Shown here: positions 24,286 to 38,200 of the stretch, one piece after another
How the letters are laid out: every line of letters starts with the position of its first letter
How positions within the stretch are numbered: the first letter of the stretch is position 1
Assembly (NCBI GenBank): GCA_023333565.1
Contig: JAJKFH010002485.1
Span: 1,240,001-1,304,000 of the forward strand
DNA from: Puffinus mauretanicus
Lineage: Eukaryota; Chordata; Aves; Procellariiformes; Procellariidae
Length of the DNA stretch: 64,000 bases
Reading direction: 5' to 3'
Program-made: the position numbers and the translations under genes
The notes under the pieces: generated by a model
What the model saw: only the letters and a program-made list of their open reading frames with translations
What the model was told of the DNA's origin: nothing
Databases searched by the model: none

Positions 24286-25999
24286 AATCCAGCATAAAAA
24301 CCCTATGCCTGGATAGGCAGTCCAGACTTGGTCTGTCATTCCCAGTTTCAGCCCTGAAAGCTTACTATCTTGCAGAAAATTGGGTGGAATGTTCTTAAGA
24401 ACTGCAAGGCTGAAATCATCATAAGTAGTCTGCAACGTTTTGTAACAATCAAAAACATCATCAGAGAACACAGTTATGGGACCCCGGTTGTGTATGGTAT
24501 GTACAGGCTGGTCTATTACTGCCTTAGACAGAAACTATTTAAGAAGCAGGAGAACCCAGTGTGCCCGGGTTGATCCTTGATCTTTTCTTTCTTATCTCAA
24601 GGTACACCAGAAGATGTGGACAGAAAGACTTTAGACTCTGTTTCAGTAGTTTACAATAAAATTATGCAGAGACCTCCTGCTAAGACCCTATGACCAAGAA
24701 AGCTTTGCCTCAAAAGATGTCTTCCCAAATATAAAGACTTTCCCTATTTATTCCCCCAAACTGGGCCTTGGCTAAGTGACCTAATTAAAAAAAAAAAAAA
24801 AGCAAGACTAATGCATCCAGTAGTGCATTGGTGACAAATTTGTTCAAGTCTTAGAAATTCTAGGCTGCTACTACATATTTCAAGTGATCCAATATCACTG
24901 GAGTAGCCTTGTCTACTGAAGCAGCAAGGGTTGCAGACAGCTGAGAAGCCCCTAAACTTAGCTAGAGATGGCTCAGCATAATTATATCTCACTCTCTAGC
25001 ATAGCATGCTGACATGTAATTATAGCATTTTGATAGTGGGTTGCAATAATAGAGTGTTTCAGATGGCAAAACACAAGTGTGTCACAGATTTGTCCTTTGA
25101 AGGGTGCTAGATCCTAAGAGTCCTGCAAATCTCAACTGCAGTTTTCATTTCTGTGTGCAGGCTAGTGAGTTTTGCCTGAGGAAGCACTAAAATAAAACTG
25201 AGTAACCATGTGAGGATTTGAATATCTTTGTAATAATTAGTTTGTATGACAGAAGTTTACATGAAGACTTGAGATGTTGTAAAGCAAAGTTTGAGAAAGT
25301 TCCATCCAGATGACAAAATCTGTGAAAATCCTTGTTACTATGCACCTCTCATTCAATGTTTTAAAGCATTACAGATTAACTCAAAGTGACTTGCAATGGA
25401 AGCCAAAGCAACTCAGGCTCTAGAAATTCGTTTCTCCATATAACACTAACTGTGTGTTTATATCTCAGACCTGTTGGTGTCCAACTGAAAAAGGCTAAAG
25501 GAACAATTGTCTGCTGATAACCACGAAGAAATGCTAAAATGCTCTGCCAAGACTGGTACAACTGTGAAATAAATTTTCCTGTTATTCAGAAATCAGAAAA
25601 TCAAAAACCCAAACATAGCTAGTTTAACAACACATTCAGGACAATAAAAACTTTTTCACTGTGTTACTCCATCAACTATAGGTCGTTACTGATTTTTAAA
25701 GTGAACTAAAGGGAATGTCATCTGTGACAACCACAACCCAGTGACTGTCTACCTGCATAGACACTCCAGCTCTAAAGGAGAAACTTTTAGAATCATATTA
25801 GATGGGTTTCAAGCTAATAAGGTAGTCAGTGTGGAATGGAAAGATCTATTACTATTACTGCATATTACCATATGTTCCTCTCTAAGTTCTGTAATAAAAT
25901 ATCCTGGTGGGATTAAAGGTTGCCTGCATACACAGTCATGTGTCTACATTCAGTCTCTTTTTCTGAAAGGTAGGACTTCATCTATTCTGATTATTCACT
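24286..25999. other. Non-coding DNA, no gene seen
   Basis: No credible frame or named repeat. An A15 tract lies at 24787-24801. Short frames (61-89 codons) have no recognisable features. Confidence 0.6.
24787..24801. repeat. A15 homopolymer
   Basis: Fifteen uninterrupted A. No retroposon body can be recognised on its left side. Confidence 0.85.
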
Positions 26000-26284
26000 G
26001 TATCCAGTGATAGGACACATGGCATTCCCATGTTCAAAGCTGCACCAGGGAGGTTTAGACTGGACATTAGGAAGCATTTCTTTAGCAAGAGGGTGGTCAA
26101 ACACTGGAACAGGCTTCCTAGAGGGGTAGTCGATGCCCCAAGCCTGTCAGTGTTTAAAAGGTATTTGGACAATGCCCTTAACAACATGCTTTAACTTTTG
26201 GTCAGCCCTGAAGTGGTCAGGCAGTTGGACTAGATGATTGTTGTATGTCCCTTCTGACTGAAATAGTCTATTCTATTCTATTAT
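26000..26284 (+). mobile_element. CR1 LINE, 5'-truncated 3' end
   Basis: This is the clearest transposon in the window. The segment follows the avian CR1 3' region in order: the GGGAGGTTTAGACTGGACATTAGGAAG-type stretch (26048-26074), the AGAGGGTGGTCAAACACTGGAAC-type stretch (26088-26110), the GTATTTGGACAATGCCC-type stretch near 26161-26177, a GGACTAGATGATTGTTGTATGTCCCTTCTGACTG-type stretch near 26227-26260, and a terminal (CTATT)n tail at 26267-26282. About 285 bases remain, so it is heavily 5'-truncated as usual for CR1, and it carries no coding sequence. A 69-codon minus-strand frame (25978-26187) is antisense to the element and is not a gene. Confidence 0.92.
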
Positions 26285-29200
26285 ACTGGCCTCTCCATTT
26301 AAAAATCCAGCACAGAATGACAGTTTTAAGACATATGAGGCTACATAATGATATTCACGCTTTTCAGGTACTGTACCACCTCCATGAAGTGCGGTGCAAC
26401 ACAGACTCTCCAATGTTGTAGAGAAGAAAGACTGAAATTATTTGTGGAATTAAGTGCAAGCTTTGGTCATCCTGGGCTTTTGGACCTGGAAATACACCTT
26501 CATTTGTCAGGATATTCACTGTTTTTATACCAATAATAGTGTATCACTCAGTGCAATACTTGCTTTCAGACAAAGCTTTTAGACAAAAGAGTGCCACTGG
26601 ATATTAGTTTCATCCTATCTCTGGTCCCCAAACCTGGTTTTAGCAGTCATTTGTTCATAGCGTAGCAAATGCTTCAACTGCAGGTCAAACTAGGTCAAAA
26701 GCAGCCCTTGAGCAGCAATCCTTGAGTGCTGGAGACATATAAGGCTCCCTTTTTTTATTACACTTATGGGCCTGTGCCAGGATGCTGTATGCACTTAGTC
26801 CCACTGGTATCACACCCTGGATGCTTTGCACCCGGATGCTTCTGTGTGAAACAGATACTTCACCTGCTGGAAGAACTCAGCTATCGACAAACAGACCATC
26901 TACTCTGTGGTCAAAAATGTATATAGTATATAGTATATAGTATATCATATATCGTACATAGTATATAGTATATAATACATAATATGGATGTGGTCAGCAC
27001 TGTGTTTGATATTCCAAGAGGTTTAGACCTTTTCAGATGAGGTGGGAATGAGGTACACACTGGAAAAGCATCAGGAGCAATGATCAGGTAATTCTTGTCC
27101 CAGGGAGTGTTCTGACTCTGTACAGTCTGAATACAGCCTGTCTGCCTTGATGGATTCAGAATAAGAGTTGAACAGAACAGATGTGAATAAGTCTACATCG
27201 CTTGACCTATAGATTAAATGGAGCTGAATGGCAGAGTTTCCAGAGAGACTGTAAGGAAAAGCCTCAGTTGCAGATCTCATCAAAACAGCAACATTAACTT
27301 ACTGGAAGGATAACTGCATCATCTGAAATCTGCAAGTCCTCATTGAAGCTAAATCTTGGTCCTGTTTTGAGGACAAGTTCAAATGGAGGAAACAAAGAGA
27401 GTGAGGTTTACTATCAACAGTTTTCCTCAGAACCAATTGATGCAGCAGACTATTTCATTCTCTACATCTCTCCATTATCCTCAAACCCAGAATTAATGCA
27501 GAGAAGAAATTCTTAGATAGCATAATCAAAAATCATGGAAAAAACTCTTATTCTTGTGTATATAGATGCGTAAAATACACTTGGACAAAAGGAGTGCGAT
27601 AGCTTTGATAACATTATTTCTGGAGAAAAATTCTTTTAGCTTTTATGGCTGTGAAATAGTATTTCCATCTTTAAATTGAGTTGTGGTGCTAGGGATGTGC
27701 CAAAATGATGTTGGTTGATACAAACTTTGTAATGGAATGAAAAGATCAAAATAATTAGTCTGCAAAATATGTACTCCTCAGAAATGTGACATGGCAGCAA
27801 ACAAATAATAATAATAAAAAGATTCAGAAACTGGAATTATATTTTAGTTATCTACATTTGAGTCGTACTGAAGTTATATATGCCCCATAAATATATAAGG
27901 CTCAGGTTCTCCCAGAATTATACTAGTTCCATGTTAATATTTTTCAGTGTAGGTTAATGCATTTATGCAAAAAAGTATCACACTTGATTAACACGGAAAC
28001 AAATAACTGAAAAAATAGGTGAAAATTTTGGAAAGAGGTGCCAGCAAACTAGTAAGTCAGTATTATAGATTGTAACAGCTTTCCTTCTGATGATACACTG
28101 CTTAAAGCCCTTGTCCTAAAGTTCTGCTTGATCTTATTTGAATTTCTGGACCTTCACAAAGGTGCAGCAGATCTTCCACAAACCACTGACTGCAGAAGCA
28201 GGATGTGAGTGCAATCCACTAAATCTCAAGATTTTCTTGACAAATTGTTCTCAACTTTCTTATTATTAATTTAGATAACAATCTGAAAATAATCTTTTGA
28301 TATGTTTTAAAGATGGATTAAAAATGAAAGTTAAACTCTTAATTGTGCTTCCCTGCTAGAGTCATTCACCACCATATAGTCTCACAAGTACATATATAAC
28401 ACATTCCTGTGTGGCTTATGATGTGAGCTAACCCTGAACTGGACTTACAGTAACTAAAGAACAATATGTTATGATAGGAATATACAGTAATGTCATATGT
28501 ATATGATAATAAAGACCATCTTCTGCAGCACCCAAATTAAACCATTTTTTCAGTGTAGCCAGAACTTGATTTCATCATCTCCAAGAAGTAGCTCAAACCA
28601 TCAAAGTGCAGTTGATCACTCAAGCTCCTGGAGCACATCCTATTTTTTTCTTGTATTGGTGAGTAGCTGAAAGGTTAGATTGTCATTGGATAATGGACAG
28701 CTGTTATGTAAAGGACTTATGGCAATTCTAGTAACATTACTGTGCTCTTTACGTTATTGCATAGATTTTGACTGAAATTCACTGAGGGACCCCATAGAGG
28801 TCTGCAAGAATAACATCCTTCAGAGTTTTATCCTACTCGGGACGAGTGCTGATGTTATTTTCATCACCATAATTGTATAATTACATTTCTCTGGTTAATG
28901 TGGTGAGGCATGCATCCTTGAAGGATGTCAGACAGACCTGCTGGTCCAGAAATGTGTGCAGCATAACATTTCCTTTCCTAGATCCTAGTTCCCAACACAC
29001 TTGTGACTGGGGAAAGAACCTGAGTAGATCTAAATGTGCAATTATCTCCAATGACTTCAGAGGAATCAAAGCCAATTTATACAGGCTAAATCTCTGTTTC
29101 CACTACTGCCAGAATATATCATCCAACTGAGTTGTTCTTGGGTAGCCAAAGTGTCCTCCATTGGTTTTGATCTAAAGAAATGCTGCTATTTCCCTGGTCT

Positions 29201-31419
29201 CTTCGTCATTCTTCAAGTAGATTCATTTCCTCCTCCTTACAATTTATAGTCTCAGATTTATATGCTATCTTAACTCTCTTCTAAGTATTCTGTAAATCTC
29301 ACACACCTTGGGCATTACTTTTTATTTTAAATGTATTTTTGCTGTCCTATTAGAACAAAAATCTGTGCTGATCCAGGGAAGGACTGTTTTTATAGAAGGA
29401 AGAAAGGTGATTTCCATTTCAATATATATGAATTTAATAGTATTGCCCCTTCTAACACGACAGTTTTGGTTCTCCCAAGTTGACCTGTGGAGATTCAGAG
29501 TCTTGAGGTGCTGAAAAAACATATTTATTATTGTGTATCTTTATGGAGATACAACAGATTCCCTTATCTGCATCCATTCTTCTGTGTAAGTAGGTGAGAA
29601 AGACAGGCACTGTGCTTACACCTCCTTTCTTCCTCCATCAGGGTATCACAAGCTACAATGGGAGCCAAGATAATACTGTTCCTGAGAATTAATTTTCAAA
29701 AAGATACAATTAGAAAGGCGTATTCTGTTTTGTATACTTGCTCGCCAAGACCCCAATTTCCTCACATATGTGTCAGGCATATCCTATGATCTGTATTTGC
29801 TTTCTCTCTGCAGGGCAACATCCTGTCTACTTTTCTTTTTCCTTAATAGTTTAGCGCTTTGGTATCAACATCTTATGACAACATAAGAAGAAAAGAGAAG
29901 CTGATTTCTGCACAAGGCAAGCTTAGCTACAATCTCCTCACCTTTGCGTAGATATCCCTGAAGACTGCTCCATATTTGAGATATAGATGTTGAAAGCAGC
30001 TTTCTCAGCAAACTGCATGTAATCCAGTGTTTTTCAGTCAGTGTTTTTCCTTGTCTTCTGTACTTTGTATTTCTCTCTCCTGGACATTTCAAGTCACTGC
30101 TTTTCTATCAGGTTAAATCCTTCATACTAGGAGGGGGAGGGGAAAAAAACCAGTTTAAATGTATATGGGAGTTTACAGAAATAAAGGTCAAATCAATGAC
30201 AATTTTTATGTTAATTCATTCTTACAGTTCTTAGGTCCTACTTAACTTGCCCTTCTTGGATGACAAAAGACTTGCATGCAGCCCATTTCTGAATATTAAG
30301 GAGAAAATGGTGCTAAGCAGCAACATAGAATACCAGTTTGCAAAAACTTCCTTTACACCACATTTTTCCTTCTTACATATTGGGTTCAAATTCTCCTGCT
30401 TTTGCTTTCTTTTAGTAACATTCTGTGTTATGAGTGTGTTCACCATACCCTACAGTAGCAACCATTTCAATCTTTTTCATACTTAGTCATTGTCTGTTTC
30501 ATATGCTTTGAATTTCTGCAACATTTTGTCTGTCACCCTTTGTTGTAATTATCATGACGTATTTCTGAGGCTGGTTTGGTCTCCTAGGAAGACAACCTTA
30601 TTGTTTTGCTTATAAGGAAAATAAGTGTTTAGAGAGTTTCTTTTCTTAAGAGCTGGGATCATACCTCTATCATTACTTCTTGAACTCATCTTCTTGTTAA
30701 TGGAGAAAAGTCCTAGCTTTGCCATCACTGAGAGCTTACCCAGAATTTTCAGATTTACTGCATCCCTGAGCTAGCATACATTATAATAGTTCTGGTCAGA
30801 ATATTTTTGGGTTTTTATCTATCATGAGTTCACGTGAATTGTGCCATTGTTTGTATGTAACTTATTTCCCTGATGGCACCTAGGAATAATGTGTGCACTG
30901 TCTAAATCCTCATCCCTGGGTTATCTGCTGTTTGTAGAAGGCTGTGTTCATACAGTGAGCTATACCTTTAGACTGAGTTACTGGAGAGACTTTTCACTCT
31001 CATGCTAATTCAATTAAATTACCCAAACTATTTTGAGTGTAAAGCCAACTGAAACCTTCTCATACCTTAGGAGATAATGGTAATGTAGGAGGAATTTGTG
31101 CCCTAACAATAATTCATTAAAAACATACGTATGTCTTCCTATGGTAACTCATTGAGGAAACATAAGAACCATGGGGTCGTTAATGCCACTATTTCGTCAA
31201 TCCCAGTATGCATCATCCTGGAAGACTTTGACCTTCCCAGTGTAGAATAGAAGAAATAATTGTTGTGTTGCCCCTGGCACAATAGCTGATAGGCATCCTC
31301 TTTAAAAAATCGTTGAAAAAACAGGAAGGAATAATTAGAACCAATTTTGTGATATAGTCACAACACAGTAGCATGTCCAGCCATGTTGGTCTACCTCAAT
31401 AGTATTAAAGGCTTCAGAA
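26285..31419. other. Non-coding DNA, no gene seen
   Basis: Ordinary AT-rich sequence with a heptamer minisatellite at 26919-26985, a 7-bp-arm palindrome at 28913-28927 (CATCCTT, G, AAGGATG) and a G-rich tract near 30128-30142. Open frames reach 85 codons and match nothing I recognise. Confidence 0.6.
26919..26985. repeat. (ATATAGT)n heptamer minisatellite
   Basis: Roughly nine units of a 7-base motif (ATATAGT and variants ATATCAT, ATATCGT, ACATAGT). The middle is degenerate and the outer units are more regular. The array is AT-only apart from the G/C substitutions and is prone to helix unwinding. Confidence 0.9.
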
Positions 31420-31800
31420 TGGTATTTGAAAGGAAGAATAATTAAAGACGTAGAAAGAAATAGAATATGAGATTAAATACAATAATAAATGAGATAAAAA
31501 GCCAGATGGGTTTGCAAATCCAAATTGTGCCAAACTGATTAGATGTCCCTCTTTGATAACTTTTTTTTTTTTTTTTTGACAAAGCAGATGCCATAGAACA
31601 TTTCTGGTTAGATTTCAATAAAGGATTTAAGCAGGATTTGGAATATTGTGAATTAAGCTGTGAGAGTTGGGATTAATTCAGTTTTGGTCATTCATTTGTA
31701 AGAAAGAGGAATTAAAGTGAGAAGAGGGGCACAAACGATGAAGCTAGTGTTGTGAATGTTGTATGACAGGATGCTACAAGAGTTTAGTTCGTTAACATAT
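31420..31800 (+). pseudogene. Decayed LINE reverse-transcriptase fragment
   Basis: The region resembles the middle of a LINE (CR1-related) reverse-transcriptase ORF found in sauropsid genomes. A segment with GGTTTGCAAATCCAAATTGTGCCAAACTGATTAGA-type content (from about 31509) leads to GACAAAGCAGATGCCATAGA (31578 onward). It then reaches a reading segment LDFNKGF at 31608-31628, which corresponds to reverse-transcriptase motif A (usual form LDFSKAFD). The catalytic aspartate that normally follows the F appears replaced by K, and a stop follows within about 16 codons. A T17 tract interrupts the body at 31561-31577. It is therefore a non-functional fossil. Family assignment is from recalled similarity; the exact boundaries are uncertain. 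Confidence 0.6.
31561..31577. repeat. T17 homopolymer inside the LINE fossil
   Basis: Seventeen T. Related elements carry a shorter T run at about this place, so it probably grew by slippage after insertion. Confidence 0.85.
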
Positions 31801-31956
31801 CAAAACAAAGTCTAGTGAGGGATGTTCTTGCTCTCTCTCTATTAATACACCTCAGAAAAAAGTACACAGAATTGCTCAGAATAATCTGAGCAAAGGATCC
31901 ACAAAGCATCAACTCATCTGGGTCAGTACTATTCTGGAATGGTAGGAGTAATAAGG

Positions 31957-31985
31957 GAAAAAACAAAACAAAACAAAACAAATTT
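31957..31985. repeat. (AAAAC)n microsatellite at a CR1 3' end
   Basis: Four to five AAAAC units adjoin the 3' end of the reverse-oriented CR1 that starts at about 31988. Read in the CR1 direction, this is a (GTTTT)n tail, in place of the usual ATTCTATG-type tail. Confidence 0.85.
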
Positions 31986-31987
31986 TA

Positions 31988-32205
31988 ACCAAAGAATTAT
32001 TGAGGTTGGAAGGGACCTCCTGAGATCACACAGTCCAACTCAACTACTCAACTCAGGGTCAACTTGAGCAGGTTGCTGGGAACCTTGTCCGGTTGGGTTT
32101 TGAATGTCTTGAAGGACAAATACACCACAATCTCTCTGGACAATTTATTTCAGTGTTTGACCACCCTCAATTAGCGTGAGAGTGAAAAGTCTCTCCAGTA
32201 ATTCA
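31988..32205 (-). mobile_element. CR1 LINE 3' end, reverse orientation
   Basis: Read on the plus strand, the hallmark reverse CR1 order is present. It begins with AGAATTATTGAGGTTGGAAG (31994-32013), followed by GGACCTCCTGAGATCACACAGTCCAACTC-type sequence and a segment with AGCAGGTTGCTGGGAACCTTGTCC-type content (32068-32091). A region follows with GGACAATTTATTTCAGTGTTTGACCACCCT-type content (32139-32168) and a fading match to about 32205. About 220 bases are kept, non-coding and old. It lies head-on to the LINE fossil at 31420-31800, so these are two independent insertions. Confidence 0.9.
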
Positions 32206-35200
32206 ATAAAAATATATAGAGCTTAAACCCATTGTGAGAGACAATTTAGGACATGACATGGACATGGAACTGGATTTAGTGATCTAAAGCGTGATTTCCA
32301 GCCCTAACTTACTCTTTCTTTTTTATTATGTCCTCATTTCTGAAGCTAAAGAACTTCTTGATTGGAGTCCTCTTCTCCTACTACTTTGTTAATCTTCCTT
32401 CTTGGATGCTTGGGTATTTCCCTCTTCATTCACTCATGTTGTTCTTCCCTTTAATAGGTTTTTCGTAGTTCCACTATCGTGCAATGACTTCTCTTGCAAC
32501 TTTCCTACTGTAACTGCATGGCACCATGTCAGCCTTAATTTATCTGGGATTTCACTGATTTCCTGTTAAATACGTTTTTGGTTCTTGAATTGATCTTTTT
32601 CTAATGTTTATATTTTTCAGTGTTTAGATAAAAGGTAGAGGTGAATGACTTCATAGTAAGAAAACTTTCTTGAAATAAGATAGCAGTTAAATAAGCAGTT
32701 TCATCTGTACTTATTGAGATGAAATACACCTTACGCAAACTAGAGTAACAGCTGAGCTTCCAATCTGCATCTGATAAGACAGAAGGAAAATCCATGAGAA
32801 GTTACAAACTTCAGGACAATGTACATGGGATGAGGTCTTTCTCTTTAACTCACTTTTGCAGCTTTAATTTAGGATTCTGCTAAAAACCAAAAGACTGTTT
32901 GATAACAAGTTATGGATAGCTGCTATTTTAGTATTGTCAGTATATAAACATTCCCCAGAGAGTTCAACATTTGCTCATAAGACACTTTGGACGGGAATCA
33001 ATGAAACTTATATAGCACTTTATTATCCTTTTTCCTATTTCTTGATCTTCCTCTTCATCTCCCTTCAACCTCCCTTTCTCTGTCCCAATCTTCTCCAAAC
33101 AACCCATCCCTAAGTACCTTTTCTGTGTCGATCTCTGTTTTGCTACATCTATACCCAAATTTCTGATACTGTTACCTAGGTGATCTTGGCCTTATGTGGT
33201 ACTACTGATGGGGTCACCTACTGATGGGATGTTGGCCTTGCAAGATTCTACTACCCAGAAAGTCCCCAATACTCCAGTTTGGTTTTCTTTGGGTTTGGGC
33301 GATTTCTCACATAACTCCAGCCATCTGTAACTTCTGTAATCTTCTAACACTGTAATTTATCATGTCTGGTAACTTCGCATGTGCAGCAGTCTCTTCTACA
33401 CTGTCCGTGTAGCCTAACCTCAGATCAGGGAATAGTCAGTGGCCTAATCTTTCACATAGGGCCCTGGTCACTTGCCTGCAGCCTTACCACACTGAAATTA
33501 AAAATATTATTTTCGTTATGAACATATGAAGTCACATGCATATAGGTGCATGCCTCCCAGGCAAAGAGTGGTGGCACCTTTAGTAAGGGATATAAGGATG
33601 GCAAAAGTGCAGAGCCAGGTCCCAAGGAAGAATTAAAAATGTGAGAATCTGGTATGAGAATGATAAAAATGCTTCTGTGGTAGTAGCAACATAGCAGAGA
33701 CAAGAAACAAGCTCGTTACCTTTTTGCTTTCTAATAATCATATTGTCTTTCCTAGTGCATCTGTAGCCCTCTAGCATCCTTCCAAACCTCCAAGTTCTTT
33801 AACTTGCTACCTTGATATCTCTTAAGCCCTGCAAACCCTTTGGGCATCCTTGCAATTCTTCCCTCGCTCAAATAGTTGTGGTGCATTTGAAGATTTTTAA
33901 AAGATCTCAGACTTTAGCAACAGATTTCCTCTTTCAAAAGTAATCCCATCATTTCAGGTGACCATTTTGCTTTCTTCCTTCCCTCTCTTTCTACCTCTGC
34001 ATGCACACAGTATTCAGTAAAAAAAGCAGCAGTCAGTCCTTCAACATTAAGACATTGCTTTGAAAAAGAAGCCAGACGTGGCTGTTTGAAGACAAAGCAA
34101 TGAACATCTGTTATACTTTCGAGGACACTGGATCTGTAGACCTATATTTTATCCAATTAGCATCAAAGAACTTGAGAACATATTATTTTGCTTTCATACA
34201 AAAAATGAAGACAAATTTCTGAGAGCAGTTCAATCTTTCCCACTTACATTTAATTGCCCAAAACATTTAACAAGTACCAAGCCTGTAGGCAGGAGTGCCA
34301 TGCTTAGTATTTTCATCTTTGCTCCTCAAGATAAAGGCCAAGCTCTGCAGTTTTGAAAAGCAAACGAAAGAAATGGAAATACCTTCCCTTTCCAAAGATC
34401 TGCAGATTTTAAAGGATACTGGGATAAAAAGAATCCTCAAAGCTGTCTGCATGGTGGCTAAACAAGATTAGGTAAAACACATCCTCTCCAATGCACACAC
34501 AGAATATAAAACATGTTAATCCCTCTCCAGTGTGGTACCATAAGCAGTTACTATGCAGAAGAAACTCACATACGGTAAGTAGGCCAACAAATACATCCCC
34601 TTGGTCAGACCCTAAATCTGTGCTGTTGGACTCCGAAAGGAACTGTACAAGACCACTCGTAGCAGAATTACAGAAAGAAAGATAGTTTACTCTTTATTCT
34701 GCTAAAATGAAAATACTTCAAGTGGCTTCAACTGATAGAGGATTGTTAGTAAAAAATTAATTTCAATGAAGATAGAGTATCCCCATCATATAAAAGTGAA
34801 AGATTTCTCTTTTTACCAGACTAACTACAGCAGCAAGTTTTTAAAAAATCCCAAAGCCCCCCGATGATGTAACCACTAAATCTTTTGTGAGTGTAAGGAA
34901 CCTAGCCAAGCCTCTTCCCAAATATGCCTGTCTCCCTATCAGTTGAATTAACAGAGAGCTAAATCCCTTCACTGCAAGCTACCGCTGTTAGTTCCCAGTG
35001 AGTACATCATTTACATGTATCACCCTGCTCTTTCTTTTATTGTGTTCTTGCTTTGGTTCACTGTTTCCCTTAATTTGAAATGCCAGTTTCCCTTGCTGTA
35101 CATTTAGAGGTATTTGGTAGCAGGACAGAAAAGTCTTGTTATTGAAGCTGAATTAACCTAACAAAAACAGAGGAAAAAAATTCAGAGCCGCACACAGAGC

Positions 35201-38200
35201 CATTAAACTTCAATCACACTTTCAATACTTAAACAGCATAAGCTTGATACAAACATAACATTTCTTTAATTCATGTTTCTTTTTCCTCTTTTGCACATCA
35301 TACATCTGGATCTATGGAATGGATATGTTTGATATATCCAGTTACAACAAAGATAGAAAGCATGCTATGTATAAAGAAATATTAAATCACAGCTAATTCT
35401 GGTTTCTTATTTGTAACTATAAATTAGTCCTTTTGTACCGGAAAAGACTGTTATTATCAGTGCAAGGACACATTTACAGTACTTCAAGTGCAAAGCTCAA
35501 ATTGTACGGATTCGGCATATACAGTACAGTATTTGTTTCTTCAAAACCCACTGGGATTTCAAGTCACCAAGCATTTATTATGCTGAAACAGTCTTTTAAA
35601 ATGGATTATTTTGAAAGCTTACAAGGAAGAGCTCCTCCATCTCTATTAGCAAGCTGTGGACTGGTTCCCTTTGTAAGAAGCTGCAGGGGATGGAAATACT
35701 TGGCATCACATTGCACTCTGCTCAGGAAAATGTTCAATATCCTAGTACAAAATACAATAAGAGAGCTGTTTACCATGGTGTCTATCACAATATCTGTTCA
35801 GAACCTCCAAAAAACCAAGGGTCTTACAACAGAGATAACAAAATAGCCAGGAAGACAAAAATCTCCTCAACACTTGATTTAGAGAATTTCTGTGGGAATC
35901 TGTGGTTCATGCTTGAGGGTACAATGCTTCTTGTTTAACATAGTTAATGTCCATTGACTATTCCCTGCACCACTGCAGTTACACGCATATTGTACACAGA
36001 AATGGGACACAAACACTCTGGATTACCACCTATGGTTTTATTAACTGACGGATAGATGAGGGGAGAAATATAATAAAGGCTTATGCTAGCCCAAATGAAT
36101 GGACTTTTTAACAGCAATGGGGAAAAATAAGGAACATTGTCATTGTAAGGTGTTATAGAAACTTCATGTGTTCTAGAAATAGGAAGGTGACAATTTTCAT
36201 TACAGATCAGTTTTGTTCTCTCAAGATTAAAAATCAAAAGGAAGCAAATCTCTTAATTGCCTCATAAACCAAGCTCTTTTTAAGGCTGATCCGAGATACA
36301 CCATCTCCAATGCAGCAACGTAAGGAAACACCCTACAGACCCCCAGGTACTCTCATTTATTACCCCGCATTTTAAATTCTGACTGTAGTAGCAATATTTT
36401 GGAGTGAAATCAAGTGAAAAGCAAATTATTTCAGGTTTAAATAAAATTTTAAAAATCCCAATATCACTTGTTAGGATTGCATCTAAAGACCTCAAAAAAT
36501 GCCTAGTTGATTTTTCATATTCTGAAACAATAGGGGAGATGGGAACTAATGTTGATCCTTAACAATGGAATTTTGAATATGTATTTTTAACTATTTCTGT
36601 ATAGTTGGGGTTTTTTCCTAGAGGAGTTAGCATTATCTTTCAAAAGTTCCAGGAACTCCTGCATAATAAAGCAATATCTTTTAGAGGTTTGTGATAGTTC
36701 AGGATTCCTCCTGAGGAAAAACTGCCTCCAGAGTCATAGTCTATACTGTTTTTCAGTCTTATCAAAACACAGTTAAATAAATCACTTTTTAAGAACTATT
36801 TGAATACGTAAAGCTGAACACATATATGTGTTTGTGGTATGTCTCCCTTCAACAGAAGCTTTATTCTGTACTGAGTGCTGGATGTCTCTGGGTCCATCAT
36901 GTAATTCCTGAAGCCTTCACTATTTTGGTGTTCAGAATGAAACACTTTCTCAAAAAAATAATGCTTGTCTTCCACCTTCCCTAATGCAGAGTACTAGAAG
37001 TAATATTCAGTCACTACAATGACTTACACCAGCTGAGGTGGTAGGCATTCTCATATTAGAAATCAGAGGGAAGAGAAGTAATTCTGAGGACCTTGTGTAT
37101 CTCTACATAAACAGTGGTACATTAATGTGGCTTTTTTTTTTTCATGGTGGTGTTCTGAATAGATGAGTCATCACAACTGACATAAAAGAGTAGCTTGGGA
37201 GCTGGCTTGTACAAACTCTTTGGTATGACCGGTGAAGGTAGAAGGCATGAATGTACTGAAATATTTTTTGATTGAGTGAGCCATTAGTAATTTGAGTCAG
37301 CATAATGAAAATACTTTCAAACAGTAATTTCATTTCTGTCATAAGCAGTTCATTACAGAAGCTTTTCTCCCCCTCCCTCTCCCTGTCCCTACTAACTTGT
37401 TTTGTTTTCAGTTTTCAGTCTGAGTCTTTGAAGCCATTGTAACAGCTTTGGATTTGAATTCTCTGAAGAGGTCCACTACATGGAGGGTATAACATTAGAA
37501 AAGACAAATTCTTATAAAGGTGCAATTCTTCCCCACAAAAATAACTTTGCTGTGAATGTTTAAAATACATTACTTTAAATGTTGTTGGTTTTTTTTAAAA
37601 GAAAAATATAATTCATAAAACAATTAATTATAAGAGGAAAAAAGTATGTCGCCCAGAGTTGGCCACTGTCCAGTGATAGAACATACTCCATTATCCTTTC
37701 ACCTATATTCTTTCAGGAGATACATCAATTTTTAAATATCAGTTAAACAGTTAGTTGTAGGAGCACATGAGAATTGTGCCTGTCCAAAATACAAATACCA
37801 CTCTTAAAATTATTACTTTTTTCTTTTTTCTGGTTGTTTTCAAAGAGCATACAGTATGTCATAGTAAATCTAGAACGATAAATTATAATGAAGTATTAAA
37901 GCAGAATGCAATTTTAACCAAGAGCACAAAACTTTGACTAATTTTGACTGTTTTGCATAATTTTTTGCATTTTGAGGTCAAATTCTGCCTGGGGTGAATG
38001 GGCATAACTGACAGCAAAATTTGGGAAATAAACTTATTTATTCAACTGTCTTAATGAGAGGATTCTATGACTTGCTTCCTATCTCAGAGGATTTTCTGGT
38101 CTGCTGTGTAAGAACAGCTTTGTCGATGCCATTTGATCAAGACCAGGTATTTAAAGTCTTTAACCTATTTTCCTCTTACTACCAGATCTTTTTGGCTGTC

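Noticed and set aside
24101..24471. Frames with proline/alanine/cysteine-leucine repeats
   Set aside because: They are translations of the AGGGC pentanucleotide array.
25978..26187. 69-codon minus-strand frame
   Set aside because: It is antisense to a CR1 3' end, a common source of false avian ORFs.
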